DNA of 64,000 nucleotides, taken from the NCBI GenBank assembly GCA_009767595.1, contig VSDK01004685.1:153420-217419 (forward strand), in the 5' to 3' direction. Below, in pieces: positions 1-12,900 of the stretch. The first letter of the stretch is position 1. Each line of letters opens with the position of its first letter. The notes under the pieces were generated by a model. That model was not told the DNA's origin and did no database searches. It saw nothing but the letters and a program-made list of their open reading frames with translations. Both the position numbers and the translations under genes were made by a program. The stretch is from Symbiodinium kawagutii (lineage: Eukaryota > Sar > Dinophyceae > Suessiales > Symbiodiniaceae).

Positions 1-3000
1 TCCGGATCCAGTAAGTCTTTCAGGGTTTCCCTAAGTGGAAATCCCCCCTTCAGGGGGGGGGGGGGGGGGGTTTTCCTTGATGAATCAAGGATAAGGGGTG
101 CCAGCCCGCCCCCTTTGCTACGCAAAGTGAAACTCAAGGTAGCCCTGCGGAAAGCTACCTTTCGTGATTAACCATTGCAAAGCATCACCACTTCACACTG
201 GACCAAAGAAATCGCTGGTTTTTGTTGACTCTGACACAATCGAACAAACATCCAGGTAGCTTCCATCACTGCTCAACTTTGGGAAAGCATCTGAGCACGG
301 TACAACCATCTTGGGGATGCTCCCCCATGTTAAATATATCAGTGCCTTGGGGGTCCAGTTGAACTGAAGACATCTACGACTTGGGATTGTAGAACTCATT
401 GGGCAGGGTGGATTTTTTGTCGCGTGGTCGTTGCTGAGCCTCTAAGATTTGTGGAGCGTCCTACACGATGTGCCGAAAGTAGCTTCAAGCTGCCAACACT
501 TCGCGTCCAAGGTGGTCCTTCGTGGTTCAGAACTGTTGGATGCCATGATGCGCCAAGTACAAATTGTCAGTCAACGTTCGTAGGTACAAAAAAGATTCAA
601 TACATAAAAATACATATGAACATATTCAATCATCAAATGGATCAAAGCGCATGACATCCGCGCATCACACCTAAATAAGTGTGAAGATGTTGAATGTATA
701 TCCGCACAGAACACATGTACATCATATGTTTGTTTTGGGCGCGCTACCCAATGGCACTGCAAAACCTTTGTACTGACTGGCTCTCTGCCAAGCAGCTTCC
801 GGCATATCCGCGAACTGCTGTCATTTCGCTTGGGAGCCTTGCGACCTTCTAGAACATTGGATGGGTTGCTGCGTTGCCTTGCTCAGCCAAGGAGAAGTTG
901 AGCATCAGAAGTTTCACCAACATGCTATGTCGATTATTTGGATAAGAAAACAACATACCAAAGGACAATTGCCATGATCATACTGTAATCCATGCAATGC
1001 TTGTTTGGCTTGCACCTTGTACAATAAAGAATGCAAACAAGAATGAAACAGCAGGTTGGAATAGGCAAATCAACCATGTAGGACCAGGTCAAATCTACAT
1101 GAAGACCAGCTTCTTCAATAAATCCACTTGTTTTTCACGACATCCGAGTCCGCTCGTCAGTGGAAATTATAACCTGCTTGGATCAAGCACTTTTGCTGGT
1201 GAAAAAATGCCAATACGTGGCCTTGTGCCGTGTCTTTTCTTCCATGCTTCCTCATCATCCTGACAATCATGATCATCACCATGATCATCATGTATCATCA
1301 TGACCACCACCATTATCATGATTGCCATCGTCATTAGCGTCACAGAAAGTATTCACCTATTGAAAACAAAGTTAGGACTTCAACATTTTGTTGATCGCAA
1401 TCATCCCCGCAACAACACAATAGTAGCAAACACCTACTAACCTTCCATCTGTTCAAACCCACTATTCACAAGGAAATTGCAAGTGAATTGGGGGTACACC
1501 ATAGCTATTTCGTCATCCTAATCAGGGTCATCCAGACTTGAAACGCCCCATGGTGTGCCCTTTTTCGCCATATAAAGCCATTGACAATAATCGTTGTAAC
1601 TTTTACCGATTGATGAAGCTCCATCGCCACTGATCCTTGACGTCGTCGTGACCTGGGGCCTGGACATGTGAAGGAAATCAAAAGCTACTGGGTCGTAACA
1701 AGAATCAAAAGCATTTTGGCCCTTTGGCCCCTCCTGATCTTTTCATCGACATTCAAACATGCCAAAATCTGTGCTTCTTCAAAACTCAGTGATCTCAATC
1801 CATGTGTGACATCTTCAGTGCTTTCTGAGTAATCTGGGGGGTTTGTTGATAGCCTTCCTCTTGCTCGTGCAATACTTGCCTCGTGTCACAGCTTTGCACT
1901 CGTTTGTTGATACTTTCGATCATTTTTGCCTCCTAGCTGTAGCAAAATTCTCCTGAGCAACCCACTCCCTGAGGCAAGCTGCAAAAGCTGGACATCTGCG
2001 ACTCTTTTCAAGAGAGCATCCAGCTTTCTGAAGGTAGGCTCGCATCATGAGTTGAACAAATCACATCCATGTTTGACAAATGTCAATGGAGCGATCCATG
2101 TTTGACGTTTTTGTTGGGTCACTAACCTCGAGGGAACATCATCACCAACATGAAACCTGATGCAAGGGCTTATGGAAAACATGATGACCCATGAAGGTAC
2201 TCCTAACAAGTAGCCTTTTGATGGCAAAGGACAGTCCATGATGCTGATCGACCGCGGGATGAAGTCGGGTTCCCAGTTAGATGATGGCACCCCTTGCAAC
2301 CTTGAAACCACAAAGCAAATCACAATGGCATTGGTTCTTTCCACCGATATCAAGATTACTGATACACTGATACACATGATCATGATACAAATTGCGATGA
2401 TGATGATGATGATGATGATAATGATGATGATGATGATGATCAATCACCATCTGCGAACTCACCATCCACAGTTGTGATCTTGGTCGATGATGGCTAGTGG
2501 TAAATGATAACGATTGAACATGGTCAGTTAATGGTTGATGGATCATCATGATTGATGGATACAGCGACTTTGCGGCTGCTCCGACAGCTCTTCATGGTTG
2601 GTTATAAGTAATGGTCAATCGAAGGTCAGCACTGGTTAATAATGGTCGATATTGGTTGACAACGGGTTCTTAATGCTTGGTCACCATCAAAACCTCACCA
2701 ATGATTGCTGACCAACCTGGAAATCATACACTCTTGGGGGTTCACCAGCCAAAATGATTAAAATGGCAAATCATTCGAACAATTTTTCAATGGTTGGCTA
2801 TGCGTGACCATGCAGTAGAATGTCTTACTAGCAACCAACAAAGGGTGCTGGAGGCATAATCAACAGCCCGTTACCGCGCAATGGACATTGTAGTCACATG
2901 GAATATCAGATTCAGTTTCCAGGACAGTTAACCAGAATCCTGACGATTAATTACGACAATGTCAATGATTCATGGTGGTTGCCAAAACAATGAACCTGTG

Positions 3001-3600
3001 AATAATCATCAACAAAAATCAAATCAACCGACATGAATCAGTACAAACTGTACTTTATTATCCGACGACATTGATGGTTGACAATCATCATCACGTATCA
3101 TGAACCACCTGTTCTAATTCTTGCTAAGATTCAACATTAGCAGTAGTGGTTAAAACGTCCATAGCCATTATTACCCACAATTCAACCATTAATCGACATG
3201 GAATTTCATCATTGGTCAACCCTCATCAACCATAGTGAAGCATTATCATTGTTTACCATTCATAAATCATCGAGCATCGATAAACCACCGGTTCTCAACT
3301 GACAACTGTTGGCTGACCAAGATGATGAACTTCAAGCAGTATCATCAACAATTACCAAATATGTTTACCGTTGGTTAAACAACCATTATTAAGCATCACA
3401 AAACAGTACTGATGTAATCATTTAGCATTATAAATCATTATTATGAAGCAACCATCATTAATCCTTAACCATAAAAGGTAACAAAATAATCAGCCAGTAT
3501 TATGTACAACTGCTAAACATGGTTACCATTTACCATTATAGTTTAATCATCATAGTTAACCATCAAAGTTAACCATTCTAATTTAACCATTGGTTAACCA
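1..3600. other. repeat-rich stretch without a recognised gene
   Basis: No exon could be supported here. The start has a run of about 19 G (52-70), possibly a sequencing or contig-edge effect. From 1260 on the sequence is increasingly made of degenerate ATGG/CCAT words, including an ATG microsatellite at 2396-2442. From about 2900 to 3600 the plus strand is mostly AACCAT/CATTAA-type repeat that leads into the exon at 3714. Open frames at 193-399 and 424-654 are short and unrecognised. Confidence 0.5.
2396..2442. repeat. ATG/ATC trinucleotide microsatellite
   Basis: A near-perfect run of the trinucleotide GAT/ATG with one interruption. It produces artificial poly-Ile, poly-Met and poly-His open frames that should not be taken as genes. 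Confidence 0.9.
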
Positions 3601-3713
3601 TTACTATCCAACCATCCAAAAATCTTCGGTTTCAACTCCATGACGGTGCCCAAACCTTTTCGGAACCGCGAGGCGTGGCGCAACCAACCCCGGCGTTGCG
3701 AACCGGCTGCGCC

Positions 3714-3768
3714 TCACACCGCTGCCTGCGGCAGCTTTTCCAAGCGTTCCACGCGCAGCACATCGTTC
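3714..3768 (-). CDS. terminal exon of the MFS gene
   Basis: Preceded on the minus strand by CATCAG as acceptor. The first base completes a split Trp codon left by the exon at 8374-8484, then 17 codons read NDVLRVERLEKLPQAAV and end in TGA. A charged tail after the last helix is usual in this transporter family. Codon third positions are mostly G or C. The plus-strand left side is AACCAT-rich and the right side is GGTTAAT-rich, the flank pattern shared with other exons here. Sequence just after the stop remains GC-rich to about 3655, probably 3' UTR. Confidence 0.55.
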
Positions 3769-6700
3769 CTGATGCCGGGCCAAGCTAGCACGGGTTAATG
3801 TAGGTGAGTGGTTGGTTAATAATGGTTTATAATGGTTTAATATGGCTTGATAATGTTTTGATCATGGTCTGATAAGTTTAATACTCGCGTAGATTGGTTC
3901 GTGATGGTGAGTAGTAGTGAACATACTGCTTGATGTATGGGTGAAGAACGCTTAACAATGCTGAATTGTGTGGCGAATATTGGTTGACAGTGGATAGTTG
4001 TCAATTATACGTTTCATGGTGTGCAGCCAATCTTATAAGCAATGCTAAAGCCAATCCATTCCTGCAATATAACCATGTAATGGCTGATCATTAGGTTCAA
4101 GCCGTCAATTATGATAGAACCCACCATGTTAACCTAATGATCAGCCAAGTTAAGTATGATGATAGAACCCACCACGTTAACCTAGTTGTGATAGAACCCA
4201 CCATGTTAATAGTATAAACCAAGCCTCATCAGCATCTCTGTCACCCTCAGCTGGGAACCCCATCGCGCTCGGAGGTCACCCACATCGTTCGTGGTTGTGC
4301 TGCTGATAACCATGAACAGTGTAGCTAGTACAATCCAAGATGGCTACAGTTCATGATTAAGCCATTAGTGGCATAAGCTAGTGATTAAGCCATGAACACT
4401 GTATAGTAGCTACTTAGCTAGTATTGTACTGTTGTACTAGCTACTTAACTACTTATGGTATAATATAACATGAGTTAAGCCAATAGTGGCATCAGCTAGT
4501 GACGAACAGGCTGTGGCAACACCATTGATCGTCAAGCTGTGGTTTCATCCATCATTGGAACCACCAACAGCTGTAGCAATATATATGAGCCATTGATGCT
4601 GGAGCTTCACTACAGTGGCTATGGCTGAGCAAGGGTACACACAGTTGTTGGTTATGTTGGGAACTGGACATTTCGGGTATCCTCTTGAGCTATATCCAAA
4701 TTATGAGAGGAGAGGTGATTGACAAATACTTTAGCACAATCATTAAGACAAGCCTGCCCAGCATCAAAACACAGAATCGAACCAGAGGAATATTCGGAAT
4801 AGTTGACTAGTAATTACAGTCCATATACTGTAAAAGAATCTATTGTACAAGAATTTGAGGGGCTCGATATGTTTCCGTTCTTATATGTGTGTATGCATCT
4901 TCCCCCTGCCCAATTAAGAATTTGAGGGACCCTCAACACATGATGTTGCAAAATCCAGCGCTATTGAATTTAAGAATCTGAGGGACCCTGGGCCAAAAAA
5001 ATGGAATTCTTGTATAGCACATGCACTGTAATCATGGTAGTGGCCAGGCAAACAGGTGGGGAACTAACCCAAAGATGGGAAGCAACCAGGAATTGGGATA
5101 AACCCAATATCTTTTCTTTGCATTTACATATGATATCATATTATGCATATCTCAAACCAGATCCGCGTTTCCCAGTCCGTGGGGGTACCCTTCAATGCTT
5201 GGCATCTGAGCCGGAGTGGCCGGTGGATTGTGAAACCCATGATCAACCTGCTGCAGGGGTTTCTGATCAACCGATCAACCCACCAAAAGCAAATCATTTC
5301 CGTTGGATCACTTGCCATGTTCATCTTTTGCTTGTTGGAACATTTCTTCCATGAAGCTGTCCGGAGGCCCACGAATCCCTTCCACCAAAAAAAACGAACT
5401 CCGATTCTCCCTGACCCCAAATGATCAGTGTTAGGACAATGACAATATTCCCAATGATCCCTGCAATGTTTTTCTTATCCATACGAAACCATTCATTGGA
5501 AGGTGGTTGAACCAACCCTATGAAAAATCCTCGTCAACCAACCATTTGTTAGTAATTACATTTGGGAAATGAAACATGTTTAAAACCACCAAAAAGTTAA
5601 CTATGGCTATTGCTCACAATGAGAGCTACTACTAGGGAAAAACATGTTAAAAACCACCAATCAGCTAGGGGGTCCCTTTCAAATTATACGCAACTACCGC
5701 CTGGATGCAGCATGCTGCATCGTAGCCGTGCATCCGGCAAGCCGTGCATCCGGCAAGCCGTGGTTCATGTTGTGGGAGTGTCCCCAGGAAAAGTTGATGG
5801 TTCCCACAAAATATTTGATCATTGATCTAGGATACATAAGAGAAATGATCAATAAGGTTCATGCTATGCTATTCAAATGATCATGTTTGGATAGTTCGGA
5901 ACAAAACTAGAACTGGCTGTGCCCAAATTTTAACCCGGGAGTAGAGCTATATAAGAACAGCGACCACAAGAGGAGGAAGAAAGAATCACAACGCTATTGA
6001 GCTAGTTGCGAATCACGGCCCTGAGATAGAAGTATATCAAACATACAGTTACTGTATAGGAAGAACAACAACAATTCCAAAACCAACAACAACACTAATA
6101 TCCCACAACAGCAACCCAAACAATCGCAAGAACACTAAGAATGCAACAAGAAAACAGTCGCTGGGAAAATCTCCGTCCAACCTCCAAAACGAAGAGCAGC
6201 CAAGCCAGGTAAGCGAAGGCCAAGCGTCACGAGGGTCCAACGAGATAAATACAACAGCACAGCGCAAATGAACCTTGGGAGGAGCCCCTGACAGGACGGC
6301 CACATCCGCTGCTGGCGCATGCTCGCTCCAATCCCTATCAGCCACTGCATGACGTTTTTCTTCGAGAAATGGTGCTGTTGTACAGAATCATAGCGCACAC
6401 GTCTGCATGATCACGAGATGAGATGAATACACAAACACATGAATGATCATACTCAAGAAGGAGCCCCAAAAACCTACGTGAAAGAAGAGATGGAGCAAAT
6501 ATGAGCAAATCAACCCATACGCTCACCACAAGTTCAAAATGAAGCTTCCTTTTGGTGTTTCTTGGATTTTGTAGACTATTGACAAAGGGCGAATACTACA
6601 ATGAGATGGCCGTGTGCTCGTTTCTGTTGAATAGTGGGTATAGGCACGTACAGTTGGCCGGTCTAGCCACCTAAACTTTTTTGAAATTAATGCAGTTTCC

Positions 6701-6884
6701 CTGCGAATAAGTCGATGCGACCAGGTCACACTTTGGTCACATAAGCCATTTGTTTACTATGGGATTCATGGTAAAGACGATCGATATGAAATCAGCTAAA
6801 AGTTGCAGAACACTAAGGCACTGCCGCGGTAAGACTTTTTTCGCAAACATGGTTAGAACATGTTAGAACCAAAACCAAAAGCAT

Positions 6885-6919
<35 letters not shown>

Positions 6920-9900
6920 GCAGCCGCAGGAACAAGAAGAAGGCCCACAACCAGCTGCAGCAGAACCAGCAGCAGCTGCGGAACCAGAACCAGAACCAGG
7001 AGCAGCCACAGAATATGTGAACACAGAGTAGTGGAGAACAAAAGACAACTATCCAAATCGCAATCGGATTGCGAGAAATGACGATGGGGATGCTGAAAAA
7101 TCATGATATGCAAAATGCAACCTGAACATTTCAAGTGCCACAGAGGGGTTCAAACAGAAAAACCGGAGACAATAAATATCATTCATCCAAGAGTTGACTG
7201 CTAACATCTGGCTAACCAGATCCGTGAAATCAACATGCAAAACGCATGCCACATAGCAACTAAACCAAGAAATCGATGCGACCTCTTCCAACCCTTTTCC
7301 CCAAAGGCAGGAAGATATTTGGATGAAATCGATGCGGCTAGGCCACTTGACTGTACTTTCCAAAAACTCAAGGGTTTCCTATGGTTTCCTGACAAATAGA
7401 AAGTGATCATGTCCAAAGGTGTCTTTTCAGTGCCTTTTCGTGACCCGGTAAGCGGGTCAGAAGCATTCTGTGTTTACCATGTAGATGAACCTCTGGGGGG
7501 CAACAAACTAATCTCTTCTGGGAGCTTCACATGCTACAGGCACAGGTCCCACCCATCCATATCACGAACTGAATATGCGTTTGTTCACCTATATGCTCCC
7601 CTATCATTAACCATTGTTTTCCCTATTATTGTTGGTGATTATCCCGTATGATTGGTTGGGTTAAAATTGACCCATAGCCATATGGTGGTTTCTCAATTCA
7701 TAGGGGACCCCCAAATCATCCAATATTCTATTATTTATAGTAATAAACCAGCCATTTTTGGGGTCCCCTATGGCTTGAGAAACACCCATATGTTCATAGC
7801 TCAACTGTTGGGCAGCCTGTGACCTTTCGGGCAACATCCCAGACTTGGTCCAGTCGACTTGCTGCAAACTTTGCGCTCAGAACGGTTGGTCAAACTAGGG
7901 ATCCCCCCAAGGGGTTGGCAGGTGATGGTGGATGGTTAGTGGTGGCTAGTGGTTAACAATGGTGGTTCATGGATGATTTATTGATGGTTAATAAATGGTT
8001 TGTAATGAATGACTTGGGGGTACCCCAGCTATTGAACCAGTAAAACCTGGAGTACCCGCCTAGACCCGGCAACCTGGAGTACCCTTTCTTGAGATGTTGA
8101 TTCAACATGTCTGGCGGTGACAGCTGCTACCAATCTGGGACCGATGTTCGACAGAACTGGAGCCACTTTTGGGGGCTTGATCCATCCCCGTGCCGCCCTT
8201 GTTGGTCGTAAATGTCCTATGTTCCGTTTCGACTCCCGTTGATGAGTTGTAGTGACAAGTTAGACCCAACCACACCAACCCTGTCCAACCCCATCCAACC
8301 CCTGCCCCAACTCCTCAACCCCCCCAACCCCCCAACTCCCAAGCCACCCCACCAACTGCCTAAGCTGAGACACCAGCAGCTGATGGCTGCCGAGAGCGCC
8401 CAGCGGCGCCCCATGGCGCTCCCCACGATGGCCACCACTTCGGGGCCAAGGCCCTTCCCCACGTCATCCGTCAGCGTCACCTGGCTGAGTGACAGGAGGT
8501 GAGTGATGACGCCCATGTTCCATGGTGATTTATCAAGGTGAGTCATCACCCTGAGTCACAGTCTATTACCAAGGTGAGTGATTGATGCCTTGAGAGATGC
8601 TAAAGTGAGATGCAGTTGATAATTGGTAGTTGATATACGATGATAGATGGTTGATACTTATTGGTTGATAGTTGATACGTATTGGTTGATAGATAGTTGA
8701 TACTATATTGTGCGTTAAAGATTGCTAATATCTGGCTGATAGATTGTTTGCACATGTTTCCATGATGGCTGATAGATGGTCCATAATGACAGTTGAGAGA
8801 TTGTCCAGATTGGGCATGTCGAAGAATCAAGCCGCAGAAAGTACCAAGTTGGAATCAGAACCGCCACCATCCTAACTAACTATTTTCCAAATCGAACAGG
8901 CACTATCGGTGGCTCTTATCCCATTTTAGGACGATAAACAAGCCAAGTCGATCCAATTTGGGGATCATTCCGACGCAAAGCCAGCCGTGTGTACAAAGGG
9001 CTCAGTCATCCAGCATGAATCCTAAGCACTTTGATCTACAATCCGGCAATTTGTAGACCTCCGACCATGGGTGGCCAAGTGGTGGAATCATACTAGGCCA
9101 GAGGTTGGCAAACCATCCCAACCAGCAGCGCAGCAAATCTTTTTGCATTTCATTTCAGCTGGACGTAGTTTTCCAAAAGGTTGAGCCGGTAATGGTTCCA
9201 CAAGTTGATAGGTGTTATTCCAAACTGCCATGAAATTGCTGCCTCCCTCCAATAGTGATACCCGAAATTAACCGGTTGTTTCCGCAAACAGCCGCATTGT
9301 TTTAGCTGTTCAGAGATCATTGATCCGTATCCCATGCCGCCAAAAAGCCAGGGCAAAAACCGTTCCACGGGTAGCCGAGCTGTTCACATTCCTCAGGCTG
9401 CATGAATGGCTGAAACTTGCTTTGGGGCAGAAATATGGTGGTTTCTTGGAATAGGGGAAACCCCAAAAATGGTTAGTTTATTGCCATAAATGGTTAATAT
9501 TAGATGGGGGGTACCCCTACTTGGAGAAACCACCATAGGGGTACAACAATTGTATGATAAGTATTTCTCAATCTTCAATAAGTAGACCTTGAATATAGAG
9601 TAGCCAACACAGAAAACAAATGTCTCACATCTATACATCACTTGCAATGGTAGGTAGAATGAATGACCATAATTGTTGGAACCACGACAGTATAACAATG
9701 AATGACAATAGTGGAAGTATGGGGACTGAGATTCGGCCATCAACCTCATTCATCACCAAATGTGTCAGGGTCAAACCTTTGAACAATTTTTCATTGAAAA
9801 GGATAAGAGGGAAATAAGACAACAATGGCTTTGGTTGGCAAGTCCCAAGGATGTAGCTGCTTTTCACATCCCCACGACGCCCAAGATTGGCTGTTGGAAT

Positions 9901-12900
9901 CGAATTGCCAGAACTTATTGACTATATTCTTGGGCACCCTCATATCCATGTGGAATGACACCGTACAAGTTCCACGGGACACCGTGCTACTGGGAGAACA
10001 TCTGAGAACGATGTTGTGGAGGCTCTGACCCTGCACCACTGGCTCTACGAGGTGGGCAAGTTCCCTGCCAAGGCTCATCAGCAAGCCCTTCAGGTTAGGA
10101 TTTGTAACCTTAGGTGGCGAGTGACATTCGCAATGGGGCAACACTAATACCAACAACCCCAACGCAGAAGATCTCCATAGCTCCTCTGTTGGGTATACTA
10201 GGGACCCACCGCCACACAGCGTAGCCGCTGGCAATGTTCTCACTTGGACAGGGGAAATTCTTTTCGAAAGATGTGTCTGTGCATGTCTGTGCCACCAGGT
10301 TAGGGATGCCTTGGTATCCCCAAATCCCATTGTTCCACCATCGCAGGCATTTCGAGATGCCTTGGAGCCACCGTAAACGGCCCAAACAAATCCCACCACG
10401 CGCAACCGACTTCCCGTTGGGAGATCTTCATCAGCTTCAGCGAGGGCCCAGCTCCGAGCTCTAGATCTATCACTTCGCCCATGGCTATGACTAGGGCTCA
10501 GTACCAATCATCCCCCCAAAAAAGTAGCAAGTAGTAGTTCACACCATGTTAAGATGCACAGATTAGACCACCCATCGAGAAAACGCTCCCCAAGTATATG
10601 ACCAGCAAGCTGACGATGCAACACTGAAATCAACAACAAGTCGCAAGCCATCAGGTGGCCATAATGTGGCCACCATTCTCTGAAGCAGTTGGATCATGAT
10701 CCCCGGATGCACTACCCATCAAGTAATAGACGGGATGGTGATGGACCATCAGCCATCACTGTCATTCGCCGCTATCAATCGTTAATCTCGCCATTACCAA
10801 CCATGAATCACCAGTCAGTAACCACTATCAACCATGCATAATTAAACACTATTATCAGTTATTAAGCAGTATCAACCATGAATTAACCACCATTGTAGGC
10901 ACTACAGTAGTGGTTATCAACCACACGCTTTGGTTCACCATCATGATCAAAGCATCAATGAAGCAACCACCATGAAACCCATCACCAACCATCATGGTTC
11001 CCACCATGAACCATAGAGTAACCATCATAAAACGATCATTCAAATCATTAAACCACTAGTCACCATCATCATTAAACCATCATCAACCCATCATCAACCC
11101 ACCATGGGACCCACCGTTAACCATCATCAACCCACCATGAACCGACCCCCGAATTCCGCTGCGCCACCCATGGTGGCCTCCCACCTGTCGCACCGAGGTA
11201 CTGCTGCAGCTCCACCCAGAAAGGCCAATGACAAGGCCCAGAGACTTGGCAGTGCACCTGGAAGCCATGGCAGCACCGGGCACAGCTTGGGCACCCATGG
11301 GGTGCCCTGCTTGGGATCCGCTTGGGGTCATTGATGGGGCTTGTACGTGCCTTGTGATTGATGGGCTTCATCGTTGATGATGGTTCATGATGGTTCATGC
11401 TGGTTCATGATGGTAATCTAGCAACACATATTTTTTTTTCATTGAGGTCACCAATTGACATCTGTTGGGGAATTCTTGGTTGGGCCTCTAACCCCGCAGT
11501 GAAGTGTACCTCATAGGTCGACTAATTGGGGAATCTTGGCAATACTGAAGCTAATCCATTCCTGCCAATGTCAAGCCCGAAAAAGACTCTATGTCCATGT
11601 CACAGTAGGCCAAGAAACCCCAGGGGGAGAGTGTTTCTAGGGGTTTGAAGCTAGGATCTCTTGGCGTATACAACACATGGGTTAATATGGGTTAATCCAA
11701 TTTCGTTACATCTACAATACTCGTGTGGTTGTTGCTCAAGTCACAGGGGTACCCCAAGTTATCATCCAGTTCGTTCACCATCTATAGGTGTAAAGCAACC
11801 TTGGGGATGGCTTGAGAACCCCCAGGTTAGGTATCCCCCACCGACAAGCTTGGTCAAGATTGGGCTTTCCTCAAGGGTGACACCACCCTGCAGCTGCGCC
11901 TTGTGCATCGTCCGCCATCTGGGCGATCCTTGAGACAGCGATGACTAGCCCATGAACAACCAGATGGTGATCCATGGATCATGAAACCCATGAAGATACG
12001 GATTGACCAAGTATCAAGTGGTGATCCATTGATCATCGTGATAACCAACGAACCAACCAAATGATGAGTAATTGATAATATATGCATGCATGTGGAAATG
12101 CTATTTTGATGCTGATTAGGAACCAAAATTTTGATCAAACCGGAAATCTGAGCAAAAAGCAACGTGGCACTTTAAGACCCATTCCATGGTGGTCTTTTTA
12201 CAGCAACAGTGCTGAACAAAAAGGTGTCGGAAAACGCTCAAAGCATCGCTCGAATCATCGTTGTTCTAATTACTGTAACTTTATCTCTCATTACAACTTG
12301 ACGCCCCAATTCTTTCCTTCCCAGAAGTCTTGCAAATCCGCTGTTTTGGGACATCTGCCTTCACACATGTCAACCCAATGACGCAATTGAAGGTGACCAA
12401 CGCTTACAATCCACCATCCACTGCAGCACCAGCACCAGGAACAAGGCATCGGGATTGGAGTTGATCATCAGCAGGCAGGGAGCGAAGGAAGGGACATACT
12501 GCAAAGGAGGTACAGCTGGCCATGAGGTACGCCAAATGGCCCTTATTTCCTCGGCCGCGTAAAGATGGTGGTTCCTGGACGATGGGTGGAACATCACCAC
12601 TCTTGATTCTGCTGGGACCCAGCTGGTTTCTGCGCTACATTCCGGGTGATTGTCCAGCTATCAACCTGAATGGCTGGAAAATTGGTCATTTAGAATGATT
12701 TGCCTATAAAAACTCTAAATCTGTCATCTTCTAGTGATCCAGGCGCTCATCTGTACCCAACACAAAGTGATAGAAGGGTTCTCCGATCGGAAGGTGAGAG
12801 CCACTGAGCAGCTGAGATCTTGTGGTTGCTGACAAACAACCAGGTGGAAGGCAACGGATGCTGTGCTATGCTGGACTGTGAACGGGAAAAAATGGGAGAG

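Larger units (their letters stand above)
3800..8200. other. long AT-rich stretch (inferred intron of the MFS gene)
   Basis: No exon was recognised. It holds short direct and inverted repeats (4081-4147 and around 4310-4450), one B-family element (5496-5595) with a second half-copy at 5628-5668, a tandem GCCGTGCATCCGGCAA pair near 5727-5760, a CAG-rich stretch near 6880-7000, and adjoining A- and C-family elements at 7590-7790. GC-poor open frames at 6049-6345 and 7049-7363 look like chance. Confidence 0.45.
8490..11100. other. intron-like stretch with elements and uncertain coding islands
   Basis: Starts (on the right of the exon) with GGTTGATA-type repeats, holds a C-family element at 9434-9537, and ends with AACCAT/ACCATCA repeats before the exon at 11185. 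A minus open frame of 238 codons covers 9791-10507. A part near 10030-10100 is open with good codon bias on both strands, so I cannot assign it. None matches a family I know. Confidence 0.4.

Noticed and set aside
10354-10478. Minus-strand frame with GAGPSLKLM as the missing GPN-loop exon of the MFS gene
   Set aside because: The spacing between the GP and the later G-x-A differs from the family and no clear splice sites bound it.
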